Shown here piece after piece: positions 35,747-44,852 of a stretch of DNA of 64,000 nucleotides. Location of the stretch: contig NZ_RMVG01000023.1 of the NCBI RefSeq assembly GCF_003813865.1, positions 1-64,000 on the forward strand, given 5' to 3'. Made by a program: the position numbers and the translations under genes. The stretch's first letter is position 1, and each line of letters begins with the position of its first letter. The notes beneath the pieces were generated by a model. It was not told the DNA's origin. It did not search any database and saw only the letters and a program-made list of their open reading frames with translations. This stretch comes from Candidatus Pantoea deserta. Its GTDB lineage: Bacteria; Pseudomonadota; Gammaproteobacteria; Enterobacterales; Enterobacteriaceae.

Positions 35747-36708
35747 GCCTTCTCTCCTGTTGCCCGATTTTGATGTTTATGGAACCAGACGATAGGCAGG
35801 ATCAAAATCAGCAGAATAATCACCGCCAGCGCCGAAGCGACCGGCCAGTCGCGGTTATTGAAAAACTCCTGCCACAGGATACGGCCAATCATAATGCTGT
35901 CCGGACCGCCCAGCAGCTCCGGAATCACGTATTCGCCCACCGCAGGAATAAACACCAGCATCGAACCGGCGATAATGCCGCCTTTGGTCAGCGGCACAAT
36001 GACGCTGAAAAAGGTTTTCAGGGGCTTTGCGCCGAGATCGAGCGAGGCCTCGACCAGCGAATAGTCAATGCGCGTTAGCGCGGTATAGATCGGCAGCACC
36101 ATAAACGGCAGATAGCAGTACACAATGCCGATATAGACCGCCGTGTTGGTATAGAGGATGACCAGCGGATGGTCAATGACCCCCAGCCACAGCAAAAAGC
36201 GGTTCAGGATGCCGTTGTTATTCAGCAGCCCCATCCAGGCGTAGACGCGCACCAGGAAAGAGGTCCATGACGGCAGGATCACCAGCAGCAGCAAAATAGT
36301 TCGCATTGAGGGCTTGCTGTGCGCCACCGCCCAGGCGAGCGGATAGCCAACCAGCAGGCAGATCAGGGTCGAGACCGCCGCGACCTTGAGCGATTGCAGA
36401 TAGGCGTCAACGTACAGCGGATCGTCGGTCAGCGTCAGGTAGTTGCCGAGATTCAGCACGATATTCAGCTGATCGTCGGCCCAGCTAATCAGCTCGGTAT
36501 AGGGCGGAATAGCGCGCGCAATATCGGCGAAGCTGATTTTCACCACGATTAAAAAAGGCAGCAGGAAAAACAGCACCAGCCAGACGTAAGGCAGCGCGAT
36601 CGCCAGCTTGCGGCCGTGATGCATTTTCATGCGCGTCGCCCAGCGCTGCAAGGGTGTGCCCGCCAGCCGTGCGCCCGGCGGTTTGCTGGAGTGAAATAGT
36701 TGGCTCAT
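35743..36708 (-). CDS. potH: Putrescine ABC transporter permease PotH
   Basis: Partner permease, 321 residues (E. coli 317), six helices, EAA loop VEASLDLGAKPLKTFFSVIVP. It lies 9 bp after potG. Confidence 0.97.
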   Translation of the reverse strand: MSQLFHSSKPPGARLAGTPLQRWATRMKMHHGRKLAIALPYVWLVLFFLLPFLIVVKISFADIARAIPPYTELISWADDQLNIVLNLGNYLTLTDDPLYVDAYLQSLKVAAVSTLICLLVGYPLAWAVAHSKPSMRTILLLLVILPSWTSFLVRVYAWMGLLNNNGILNRFLLWLGVIDHPLVILYTNTAVYIGIVYCYLPFMVLPIYTALTRIDYSLVEASLDLGAKPLKTFFSVIVPLTKGGIIAGSMLVFIPAVGEYVIPELLGGPDSIMIGRILWQEFFNNRDWPVASALAVIILLILILPIVWFHKHQNRATGEKA

Positions 36709-36717
36709 TGCGTCTCC

Positions 36718-37851
36718 TTAAGCCGTCAGGACCACACAGCTGTCAACATCCCAGCAGAGGCGCACTTCGTCGCCCCAGGTCGGCTGCCCTTTGCGAAAAC
36801 GATGGGCATTCTGCAACTGGGCGCTGATCATCTGTCCGCTTTTCAGCCGGACGTGATAGATCGAGAGATCGCCGAGATAGGCAATATGCACCACTTCCCC
36901 CACGGCAAAGTTGTAGCCGTCCGCCGGCACGTCTTCGCACAGCATCACTTTTTCCGGACGCAGCGCGACGTGCACCGGCACGTTATCCAGCACAGACACG
37001 TCAGAATCGACCTTCAGCGGATGCACCAGCCCAGGGCTGTCGATCACCAGGCCATTTTCCTGCCGGTCGCGCAGCAGGCCGCTGAATACGTTCACCGATC
37101 CGATAAATTCGGCGCTGTACACCGTGGTCGGGTGCTCGTAGATTTCTTCTGGCTCGCCGATCTGCACGAACTTGCCGCGATTCATAATGGCGATACGCCC
37201 CGCCATGGTCATCGCCTCTTCCTGATCGTGGGTCACCATTACGCAGGTCGCGCCGACGCGTTCAAGAATATCCACCACCTCCAGCTGCATCCGGTCGCGC
37301 AGTTTTTTATCCAGCGCGCCCATAGGCTCGTCGAGCAGCAGCAGCTTGGGACGCTTCGCCAGGCTGCGCGCCAGCGCCACGCGCTGACGCTGGCCGCCTG
37401 AAAGCTGGTGCGGCTTGCGCTTCGCGAACTCCTGCATATGCACCAGCGCCAGCATCTCCTGCACGCGCGCGGCGATTTCGCCTTTTGGCAGCTTGTCCTG
37501 CTTTAGACCAAACGCGATATTCTGCTCAACCGTCATATGCGGAAATAGCGCATAGGACTGAAACATCATATTAACCGGCCGCTGGTAAGGCGGAACGTGG
37601 GAAAGGTCCTGTCCGTCCAGCACAATCTGGCCGCTGGTTGGCGGCTCAAAGCCGGCCAGCATACGCAGCAGCGTCGATTTTCCGCAGCCGGAGGCTCCAA
37701 GCAGCGCGAAAATCTCGCCTTTGTAAATAGTCAGGCTGACGTCATCAACGGCGTGCTGCCCGTCAAAGGATTTCGTCAGGTTGCGGATCTCCAGCAGCGG
37801 CGTCAGCGCCTTTGCGGTTTTAGGTTGGGGACGAGGGATCGCGTCGTTCAC
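36718..37851 (-). CDS. potG: Putrescine ABC transporter ATPase PotG
   Basis: ATPase of the putrescine importer, 377 residues as in E. coli. Walker A GASGCGKS, signature LSGGQRQR, Walker B LLLLDEPMGALD, and a C-terminal TOBE domain (about 290-377). The start is GTG (VNDAIPRPQPKT), matching the family N-terminus. It is separated from potF by 116 bp with a terminator-like hairpin. Confidence 0.97.
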   Translation of the reverse strand: MNDAIPRPQPKTAKALTPLLEIRNLTKSFDGQHAVDDVSLTIYKGEIFALLGASGCGKSTLLRMLAGFEPPTSGQIVLDGQDLSHVPPYQRPVNMMFQSYALFPHMTVEQNIAFGLKQDKLPKGEIAARVQEMLALVHMQEFAKRKPHQLSGGQRQRVALARSLAKRPKLLLLDEPMGALDKKLRDRMQLEVVDILERVGATCVMVTHDQEEAMTMAGRIAIMNRGKFVQIGEPEEIYEHPTTVYSAEFIGSVNVFSGLLRDRQENGLVIDSPGLVHPLKVDSDVSVLDNVPVHVALRPEKVMLCEDVPADGYNFAVGEVVHIAYLGDLSIYHVRLKSGQMISAQLQNAHRFRKGQPTWGDEVRLCWDVDSCVVLTA

Positions 37852-37893
37852 TAACAGTTCACTCCGGTCTACGCGGAACGGCTAAGCCAGCCG

Positions 37894-37932
37894 CAAAAAA
37901 AGGAAAACAGAGGCCAGCGCAGCGCCTCTGTT
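37894..37932 (-). terminator. Intra-operon terminator between potF and potG
   Basis: On the minus strand a nine-bp stem aacagaggc/gcctctgtt with a 9-nt loop is followed by ttttcc and seven T. It sits 36 nt past potF and 43 nt before potG, so it should trim most transcripts to potF alone and let a fraction continue into potGHI. Confidence 0.75.
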
Positions 37933-37967
37933 CCAGGTTGTAAGCTTGCGAGTGCGTAAAAAGCCGC

Positions 37968-39074
37968 TTATTTTCCGCTTTTCACGCGCGTCCATGCACG
38001 GGTGCGCGCGCGATCCAGCTTCGGATCCTGCACCTTCAGCACAAACAGCTTCGACATCGCCTCTGGCGTCGGGAAGATGCCAGGGTTGTTGCGGATGTCG
38101 GCATTAATCAGCGGCAGCGACGCCTTGTTACCGTTAGCGTAGGACATCTTGTTGGAAACGTCGGCAATCACTTTCGGATCCATGATGTAGTTCAGCCACT
38201 GGTAGGCCGCATCCAGGTTTTTCGCGTCTTTGGGAATCGCCATCATATCGAAGAAGGCCAGCGCCCCCTCTTTCGGCACGCTGTAAGCCAGATGCACGCC
38301 GTTTTTCGCCTGCTCAGCGCGGTTTTTCGCCTGCAAAATATCGCCGGACCAGCCAATAGCGACGCAGGTGTTGCCGTTGGCCAGATCGTTGATGTACTGC
38401 GAAGAGTGGAAGTAGCGAATGCTCGGACGCAGCTTCAACAGCAGATCGGTGGCGGCGCCCGAATAATCTTTGCTGTCTGAGCTGTTCGGATCTTTGCCCA
38501 GGTAGTTCAGCACGGTTGCGAAAATTTCCTCTGGCGCATCAAGGAAAGAGACGCCGCAGCTTTTCAGTTTTTCGAGGTTTTCCGGCTTCAGCACCAGATC
38601 CCAGCTGTTTACCGGCGCGTCAGCGCCCAGCGCCGCCTTGACCTTATCTACGTTATAGCCGATACCGGTAGTGCCCCACAGATACGGGATAGCGTATTTA
38701 TTGTCAGGATCGTGCTGCGAGACTTTCTTCATCAGCTCAGGATCGAGGTTTTTATAGTTGGGCAGTTTGCTTTTATCCAGCGGCTGAAACACGCCGGATT
38801 GCAGCTGGCGCGCCAGAAAGCTTGAGGACGGCACCACGACATCGTAGCCGGTGCTGCCTGCCATCAGTTTGCCTTCCAGCACTTCGTTAGAGTCGAAGAC
38901 GTCGTAGACCACTTTCGTGCCGGTCTGTTTTTCAAAATTCGGCACGGTGTCCGCCGAGATATAATCTGACCAGTTGTAAACGTGCAGCGTTTTATCTTCC
39001 GCCATCGATCCCGCAGAGGCGACCATCAGTACGCTGGCAATCGCACCTGACAACCATTTTTTTTGATTAGACAT
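37968..39074 (-). CDS. potF: Putrescine-binding periplasmic protein PotF
   Basis: Periplasmic receptor for putrescine, 368 residues (E. coli 370). Signal peptide about 1-26, then EDKTLHVYNWSDYI, a hallmark of PotD/PotF proteins; YLWGTTGIGYN and FLDAPEEIFATVLNYLG are conserved. The start MSNQKKW at 39074 has AGGAGGAAAT just upstream; ten further in-frame codons to 39104 are unlikely to be used because they include that site. Confidence 0.97.
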   Translation of the reverse strand: MSNQKKWLSGAIASVLMVASAGSMAEDKTLHVYNWSDYISADTVPNFEKQTGTKVVYDVFDSNEVLEGKLMAGSTGYDVVVPSSSFLARQLQSGVFQPLDKSKLPNYKNLDPELMKKVSQHDPDNKYAIPYLWGTTGIGYNVDKVKAALGADAPVNSWDLVLKPENLEKLKSCGVSFLDAPEEIFATVLNYLGKDPNSSDSKDYSGAATDLLLKLRPSIRYFHSSQYINDLANGNTCVAIGWSGDILQAKNRAEQAKNGVHLAYSVPKEGALAFFDMMAIPKDAKNLDAAYQWLNYIMDPKVIADVSNKMSYANGNKASLPLINADIRNNPGIFPTPEAMSKLFVLKVQDPKLDRARTRAWTRVKSGK

Positions 39075-39159
39075 CTTTTTATTTCCTCCTGAGCGGATCA
39101 TCAAAGCCGGTCAAATTCGACCCCAGCGCGGCTGGGCTGTGCGCTAATTCCAGACACAA

Positions 39160-39173
39160 TGAATCAATATTCA
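39160..39173. promoter_or_regulatory. ArgR-like palindrome upstream of potF
   Basis: TGAATCAATATTCA matches the ARG core TGAATwwwwATTCA at 13 of 14 positions and extends as AATGAAT/ATTCATT. It lies 86-99 nt upstream of the potF start. Flanking positions 21 bp either side match only about 7-8 of 14. The remainder of the 325 bp between potF and the ybjN terminator (39075-39399) shows no gene and no clear sigma-70 or sigma-54 promoter to my eye. Confidence 0.6.
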
Positions 39174-39399
39174 TTGAGAGTTTAATAGTAAAAACTGATA
39201 GCTGCGTTACGGATCCACGTACTACGCAGCCCCGCAAGAATAGCCCCCCGCCCTTTGCGGCACCATACCCCAGCTTAAAAAACGCCTTTTAGCGATAGGT
39301 TATGCATGTTTGTGCTATGAGGTCTGGCAGGATTGGCATAAACCACGAGAAATATCTGGCAATAGCGGGCGAAACGCAGAATAAAAAATGGCAGGGCTG

Positions 39400-39430
39400 A
39401 AAACAAAAACTGCCGCATAAAGCGGCAGTT
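39400..39430 (-). terminator. Rho-independent terminator after ybjN
   Basis: Stem aactgccgc/gcggcagtt (39408-39430) followed on the minus strand by tttgtttt, 27 nt past the ybjN stop. Confidence 0.9.
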
Positions 39431-39456
39431 GAGGCGAGACGAAAAAGGGGGCTGGC

Positions 39457-39936
39457 TTAGTGCAGCAGCGAATGGCTGAAGCTGGTCAGCGGACGCTCCT
39501 CTTCCTCCCCCATCATCAGTAAATTGTTGGCGAAGGCTTCCATAATCACCATGGAAACCTGCTCTTCACTCTGCTTCATAAAGCTGGCGAACTGACCGAA
39601 GGTTAAACCGGCGCTGGTGCCAAGCGACTGGCAGACAATCAGTTTAGGCAGGTTGTCGTCCTGAATGTCGATAAAGGCTTTCACCGTCAGCGAGCTGGCG
39701 TTAATTTGCGACAGGTCGCCGACCAGCGGAATCAACGCCGTCGGCTTCACTTCCGCCAGCGCAGAGAAAAGAATAACGTTGTCGACCAGATCGATTTTGG
39801 CGTCAAACACCCCGTCGAAATTTTGCATGTGCGGCAGATGAAGTGCCTGACAGGCATCACATTCGAACCAGGTGATATTTTGCTGATCCAGCCAGCGACG
39901 CAACAGGTCGATATCCGGAACGACAAGAGAATCCAT
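39457..39936 (-). CDS. ybjN: YbjN family sensory transduction regulator
   Basis: Cytosolic protein of the YbjN/T3SC-like fold linked in E. coli and Erwinia to motility and exopolysaccharide phenotypes; molecular role unsettled. It has 159 residues (E. coli 158), with MDSLVVPDIDLLRRWLDQQNI at the N-terminus and a C-terminal helix VSMVIMEAFANNLLMM. It is the last gene of ybjC-nfsA-rimK-ybjN. Confidence 0.94.
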   Translation of the reverse strand: MDSLVVPDIDLLRRWLDQQNITWFECDACQALHLPHMQNFDGVFDAKIDLVDNVILFSALAEVKPTALIPLVGDLSQINASSLTVKAFIDIQDDNLPKLIVCQSLGTSAGLTFGQFASFMKQSEEQVSMVIMEAFANNLLMMGEEEERPLTSFSHSLLH

Positions 39937-40022
39937 CGTAGTGTCCCAAGGGGTGAATAAACAGGCGCTAAGCTTACGGAAAAAAAGCGCCCGATGCTAC
40001 GAAAACCGCTGACAAGCGCCTT

Positions 40023-40925
<903 letters not shown>

Positions 40926-40943
40926 CATCGAACCTCTCAGAAA

Positions 40944-41666
40944 TTAGCGCGTCGCCCAGCCCTGCTGGTGCAGATAGTCGAGCATAAAGGGACGCGTCTC
41001 TTTGATGATCAGACGCTGAATCAGCTCGCTCCAGGTTTCGCTGCGCTGGTTGCTGTCGCGCTGCTCGTAGTAGATTTCCGTGCGCTTATCGTAGTCAGCC
41101 AGCACCTGCGGGTCTACAGGTTGATAACGGTTTTCGTGCACCAGCATCGCCTGCGGCAGACGAGGCTTGGTATCCGGCACGCTGGCCGGGTAGCCGATGC
41201 AGAAGCCAAACAGCGGCAGCACGAATTTTGGCAGGCCGAGCAACTCCGTCACCTCAGCAATGCTGTTACGCACACCGCCGATAAATACGCCGCCCAGGCC
41301 GAGCGATTCCGCCGCGACCATGGCGTTTTGCGCCATCAGAGCGGTATCCACGCAGCCGAGCAGCAGCTGCTCGGCGCGTCCCAGCTGCGCATCGGGGCAG
41401 ATCTGCAAGTGACGGTTAAAATCGGCGCAGAAAACCCAGAACTCCGCGGCGTCTGCGACCCACTGCTGCCCGCCGGTCAGCTTAACCAGCTGCTGGCGCA
41501 GCGCCGGGTCGGTCACGCGAACAATGGAGGAGCATTGCAGAAAGCTGGAGGTGGAGGCCGATTGCGCCGCGGCGATAATCGCCTCTCGCTGTTCCGCGCT
41601 GATAGCCTGATCGGTAAAGGCGCGAATGGAACGGTGGCTGCACAATAGATCGATAGTGGGTGTCAT
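40944..41666 (-). CDS. nfsA: Oxygen-insensitive NADPH nitroreductase NfsA
   Basis: FMN-dependent major nitroreductase; reduces nitroaromatics and quinones by two electrons. It has 240 residues as in E. coli, with SHRSIRAFTDQAIS, the FMN-binding QSASTSSFLQCSS and the conserved GLGGVFIGGVRN. It shares one base with the ybjC stop (TAATG). Confidence 0.97.
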   Translation of the reverse strand: MTPTIDLLCSHRSIRAFTDQAISAEQREAIIAAAQSASTSSFLQCSSIVRVTDPALRQQLVKLTGGQQWVADAAEFWVFCADFNRHLQICPDAQLGRAEQLLLGCVDTALMAQNAMVAAESLGLGGVFIGGVRNSIAEVTELLGLPKFVLPLFGFCIGYPASVPDTKPRLPQAMLVHENRYQPVDPQVLADYDKRTEIYYEQRDSNQRSETWSELIQRLIIKETRPFMLDYLHQQGWATR

Positions 41667-41935
41667 TAAGGTCTCCGGCGAGTGTGATTTTTTTTATCGG
41701 TGCGGCCAAACAGCTGCGGCGCCATGGCTCTGGCCGTGCGCCACATCATGAGCCAGGCGGCGGGCAGCATCAGCAGTATGCCCGTCGTCAGCAGCGCAGT
41801 GGCCAGCGTCTTGTTGTCGATACCGGTCGGTGCCGGCAGCCAGTGGTTCGCGAGCAGCAGCGCGCCGAGCACCAGCAGGCCGCCGAGCGCCTCCATCAAC
41901 AACAGCGCTTTGGGTAAAGGCGCCAGATTTCGCAT
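41666..41935 (-). CDS. ybjC: YbjC family membrane protein (DUF1418)
   Basis: Small inner-membrane protein of unknown function, 89 residues (E. coli 95), with two hydrophobic segments (about 9-31 and 42-67) and a basic tail TDKKNHTRRRP. It leads the nfsA operon; in E. coli this promoter responds to SoxS/MarA-type regulators. It is divergent from grxA. Confidence 0.92.
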   Translation of the reverse strand: MRNLAPLPKALLLMEALGGLLVLGALLLANHWLPAPTGIDNKTLATALLTTGILLMLPAAWLMMWRTARAMAPQLFGRTDKKNHTRRRP

Positions 41936-42086
41936 ACTGTTCTCCTGCGTCGCACCGGGTTCAGGCCGTCAATTATGGTCAAGCTTCATAAACTTGCATA
42001 GACGACGCGCATCAGACTAACAGGCATTTCCTGCTTTCTTTAAGCGGTTCGAGCGGGCATGATGTTGACCATCCATCCTGATATAG

Positions 42087-42102
42087 TGTGAGATAAATCA
42101 CA
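42087..42102. promoter_or_regulatory. Perfect CRP-type palindrome upstream of grxA
   Basis: TGTGA-gataaa-TCACA matches the CRP consensus half-sites exactly. It ends 28 nt before the grxA ATG and is about 150 nt upstream of ybjC. A possible grxA -10 (TATAGT, 42082-42087) overlaps its left edge, which would favour repression of grxA; activation of ybjC-nfsA on the other strand is the alternative. The spacing to a ybjC start is not fixed because I could not place that promoter. Confidence 0.6.
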
Positions 42103-42130
42103 TTATTTGGCCCGAATTAAGGAGCATGTC

Positions 42131-42388
42131 ATGGTTACTGTCATTTTTGGTCGTCCGGGTTGCCCGTACTGCGTGCGCGCAAAAGAGCTGGCTGACAAGC
42201 TTAGCGCCGAGCGTGACGACTTTAGCTATCAGTATGTGGACATCCAGGCGGAAGGTATTACGAAAGCGGATCTGGAAAAAAGCGCGGGCAAACCGGTCAG
42301 CACCGTGCCGCAAATCTTTGTTGATGAGCAGCATATCGGCGGCTACACCGACTTTGCGGCCTGGACTCAGGCTAATCTCAGCGCCTAA
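42131..42388 (+). CDS. grxA: Glutaredoxin 1
   Basis: Glutathione-dependent thiol oxidoreductase that reduces ribonucleotide reductase, PAPS reductase and OxyR. It has 85 residues, as in E. coli. Active-site C11-P-Y-C14, cis-proline loop TVPQIFVD and the GGYTDF glutathione-site motif are all present. The ATG at 42131 follows AAGGAG. In E. coli it is an OxyR target. Confidence 0.97.
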   Translation: MVTVIFGRPGCPYCVRAKELADKLSAERDDFSYQYVDIQAEGITKADLEKSAGKPVSTVPQIFVDEQHIGGYTDFAAWTQANLSA

Positions 42389-42406
42389 TCCGCTGCGCGC
42401 AACGCA

Positions 42407-42431
42407 ACGGGCCGCTCTGGCCCGTTTTTTT
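42407..42431 (+). terminator. Rho-independent terminator after grxA
   Basis: Stem acgggcc/ggcccgt with gctct loop and seven T, 18 nt after the grxA stop. Confidence 0.93.
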
Positions 42432-42440
42432 ATCAGGCTG

Positions 42441-42797
42441 TCAGCGCCAGACGATGCGCAGCAGCCGCACCAGCAGCGCCCCGCTGCCCGCCCAGAACAC
42501 CGCACTTAAATTCCAGACCAGCAGAATCACCCAGTTGGTATGCGCCAGCAGCGCGCTATTCAGCATGACGGATCCGGCCAGCGTTCCCCAGAAAGCCATC
42601 AGCAGGGTACTTTTCAACGGGCTATCGACATGCAACAGCGCCATCATCATACCCGGCAGTAAAAACAGTAACAGTTCAGGCTGCCCATGCAGCGCAGACG
42701 CGCCCATCAGCCAGCTGCGATGCGCATAGATAAATACCAGACTGTAGAGCGCAACGCCTAATATTGCACCAGTCCAGTGTAAGGAACGCCGCGGCAT
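42441..42797 (-). CDS. ybjM: Inner-membrane protein YbjM
   Basis: Membrane protein of unknown function, 118 residues (E. coli 125), about four hydrophobic segments; the tail LSAVFWAGSGALLVRLL matches E. coli YbjM while the rest is diverged. I place the start at 42797 (MPRRSLHWTGAIL), which aligns with the E. coli N-terminus and has GGGGTGAT before it; a further ATG at 42887 would add 30 residues with a weaker ribosome site. Placement between grxA and ybjL supports the call. Confidence 0.75.
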   Translation of the reverse strand: MPRRSLHWTGAILGVALYSLVFIYAHRSWLMGASALHGQPELLLFLLPGMMMALLHVDSPLKSTLLMAFWGTLAGSVMLNSALLAHTNWVILLVWNLSAVFWAGSGALLVRLLRIVWR

Positions 42798-42915
42798 ATC
42801 ACCCCACTTATCAAAAACCATCATACCGATAACAACATGCTGAGAACTGGTGGAAATCAAATGAAACAGGCCATTCGCGTAATTCATTTCTCACTAATGG
42901 CTGAGGAGGAATTTT

Positions 42916-42939
42916 ATGATTAGAATATCCGCCGTTTAA
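42916..42939 (+). CDS. Possible 7-codon leader ORF upstream of ybjL
   Basis: ATG ATT AGA ATA TCC GCC GTT TAA encodes MIRISAV. A consensus AGGAGGA lies 5 nt before the ATG, far better than the site of ybjL itself. A second short frame (42897-42923, MAEEEFYD) overlaps it out of phase. It may be a leader peptide for ybjL or chance. No transcript evidence can be read from the sequence. Confidence 0.3.
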   Translation: MIRISAV

Positions 42940-43044
42940 TACTGCTTTGTTACTATCTACCAGGCGGCTTAGTAGGCAACCCGCACAAGATAGCCAAAAA
43001 AAAGCCCAACATCAACCACTTACACGTAAATAAGAAGTTAAACA

Positions 43045-44733
43045 GTGAACATAAACGTCGCAGATTTGTTAAGCGGAAATGACGTTCTGTTATTATTTGT
43101 AGTTCTGGCCCTTGGGCTGTGCCTGGGGAAATTGCGCCTGGGTTCGGTGCAGCTGGGAAATTCTATTGGCGTATTAGTTGTTTCCTTATTACTGGGACAG
43201 CAACACTTCGCCATTAATACCAGCGCGCTAAGCCTGGGCTTTATGCTGTTTATTTTTTGTGTCGGGATAGAAGCGGGTCCCAACTTTTTTTCTATTTTTT
43301 TCCGCGACGGCAAAAATTATTTCATGCTGGCGATCGTTATGGTGGTCAGCGCCCTGCTGCTGGCGCTGGGACTCGGCAAACTTTTCGGCTGGGACATCGG
43401 CCTGACGGCAGGCATGCTGGCGGGTTCGATGACCTCAACGCCGGTGCTGGTGGGCGCGGGAGATACGCTACGTCAGAGCATTAACGACGGCGGCCGCCTG
43501 ACGCTGATGCAGGACCATCTCAGCCTCGGCTATGCTCTGACCTATCTGATCGGGCTGGTGAGTCTGATTTTTGGCGCCCGCTACCTGCCGCGCCTTCAGC
43601 ATCAGGATTTGCCGACCTGCGCGCAGCAGATCGCGCGCGAGCGCGGCCTTGACGCCGACAGCCAGCGTAAAGTTTTTCTGCCCGTGATCCGCGCCTATCG
43701 CGTCGGCCCGGAACTGGTGGCGTGGAGCGGCGGTAAGAATCTGCGCGAGCTGGGAATTTATCGCCAGACCGGCTGTTATATCGAGCGCATCCGCCGCAAC
43801 GGTATTCTTGCCAGTCCAGACGGCGATGCGGTGTTGCAGCCTGGCGATGACATCTCGCTGGTGGGGTATCCGGACGCGCACGCGCGCCTTGACGCCAGCT
43901 TCCGCAACGGCAAAGAGGTTTTCGATCGCGATCTGCTCGACATGCGCATCGTTACCGAAGAGATCGTGGTGAAAAACCACAACGCGGTAAATAAGCGCCT
44001 CAGCAAACTTAATCTTACCGATCACGGCTGCTTCCTTAACCGCGTGATCCGCAGCCAGATTGAAATGCCTATCGACGACAGCATCATGCTGAACAAGGGC
44101 GACATCTTACAGATTAGCGGCGAGGCGAAGCGCGTTAAAAGCGTGGCGGATCGCATCGGCTTTATCGCCATTCACAGTCAGGTGACCGATCTGCTGGCGT
44201 TCTGCGCCTTCTTTATTATCGGCCTGATGATTGGCCTGGTTACCTTTCAGTTCAGCAATTTCAGTTTTGGCATCGGTAACGCCGCCGGACTGCTGTTTGC
44301 GGGCATTATGCTCGGCTTTTTACGCGCCAACCATCCCACCTTCGGCTATATCCCGCAAGGCGCGCTGACGATGGTTAAAGAGTTCGGACTGATGGTGTTT
44401 ATGGCGGGCGTCGGCCTGAGCGCCGGCAGCGGCATTAATCACGGTCTCGGCAGCGAAGGCGCGCTGATGCTGCTGTGCGGTCTGCTGGTCAGCCTGCTGC
44501 CGGTGGTGATCTGCTATCTTTTCGGCGCCTACGTGCTGCGCATGAACCGTGCTCTGCTGTTCGGCGCCATCATGGGCGCGCGCACCTGCGCGCCGGCTAT
44601 GGAGATTATCTGCGATACCGCGCGCAGCAATATTCCGGCGCTGGGCTACGCAGGCACTTACGCTATCGCCAACGTGCTGTTGACGCTGGCGGGTACGCTT
44701 ATTGTTATCATCTGGCCTGTTTTGCCTTTGTAA
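43045..44733 (+). CDS. ybjL: Aspartate:alanine antiporter-like transporter YbjL
   Basis: Predicted inner-membrane transporter of the AAE/AspT family; in E. coli linked to glutamate or succinate export. It has 562 residues (E. coli 561). Two blocks of about five helices flank a central cytosolic part (about 195-380) with two RCK_C/TrkA-C domains (RVGPELVAWSGGKNLRELGI and VKNHNAVNKRLSKL). The start is GTG with a weak AAGAAG site. No terminator precedes rybB, so ybjL mRNA probably ends at the RybB terminator. Confidence 0.95.
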   Translation: MNINVADLLSGNDVLLLFVVLALGLCLGKLRLGSVQLGNSIGVLVVSLLLGQQHFAINTSALSLGFMLFIFCVGIEAGPNFFSIFFRDGKNYFMLAIVMVVSALLLALGLGKLFGWDIGLTAGMLAGSMTSTPVLVGAGDTLRQSINDGGRLTLMQDHLSLGYALTYLIGLVSLIFGARYLPRLQHQDLPTCAQQIARERGLDADSQRKVFLPVIRAYRVGPELVAWSGGKNLRELGIYRQTGCYIERIRRNGILASPDGDAVLQPGDDISLVGYPDAHARLDASFRNGKEVFDRDLLDMRIVTEEIVVKNHNAVNKRLSKLNLTDHGCFLNRVIRSQIEMPIDDSIMLNKGDILQISGEAKRVKSVADRIGFIAIHSQVTDLLAFCAFFIIGLMIGLVTFQFSNFSFGIGNAAGLLFAGIMLGFLRANHPTFGYIPQGALTMVKEFGLMVFMAGVGLSAGSGINHGLGSEGALMLLCGLLVSLLPVVICYLFGAYVLRMNRALLFGAIMGARTCAPAMEIICDTARSNIPALGYAGTYAIANVLLTLAGTLIVIIWPVLPL

Positions 44734-44752
44734 AATAATTTTGGCTGCGTCC

Positions 44753-44780
44753 AGAACTTTTTTGTTAAGACTCAGTCTGA
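44753..44780 (+). promoter_or_regulatory. Sigma-E promoter of rybB
   Basis: -35 AGAACTT (44753-44759) and -10 TCTGA (44776-44780), 16 bp apart, match the sigma-E consensus GGAACTT/TCTRA. The first base of RybB lies 7 nt downstream of the -10. Confidence 0.85.
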
Positions 44781-44786
44781 ATATGT

Positions 44787-44852
44787 GCCACTGCTTTTCT
44801 TTGAAATCCCCAAATTGTGGAGCCCGCCAGTTTTTTACTGACGGGTTTTTTT
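44787..44852 (+). ncRNA. rybB: RybB small RNA
   Basis: Hfq-dependent sigma-E small RNA that represses outer-membrane protein mRNAs during envelope stress. The 5' seed GCCACTGCTTTTCTTTGA matches E. coli RybB, followed by the conserved CCCC...TTGTGGAGCCC segment. It ends in a terminator (cccg.cagt/actg.cggg, then seven T, 44823-44852). It is about 66 nt, shorter than the roughly 79 nt of E. coli because the terminator loop is reduced. Its position just after ybjL on the same strand is as in E. coli. Confidence 0.93.

Noticed and set aside
39075..39399. A sigma-54 promoter for potFGHI
   Set aside because: I looked for TGGCAC-N5-TTGCT on the minus strand and found no acceptable match.
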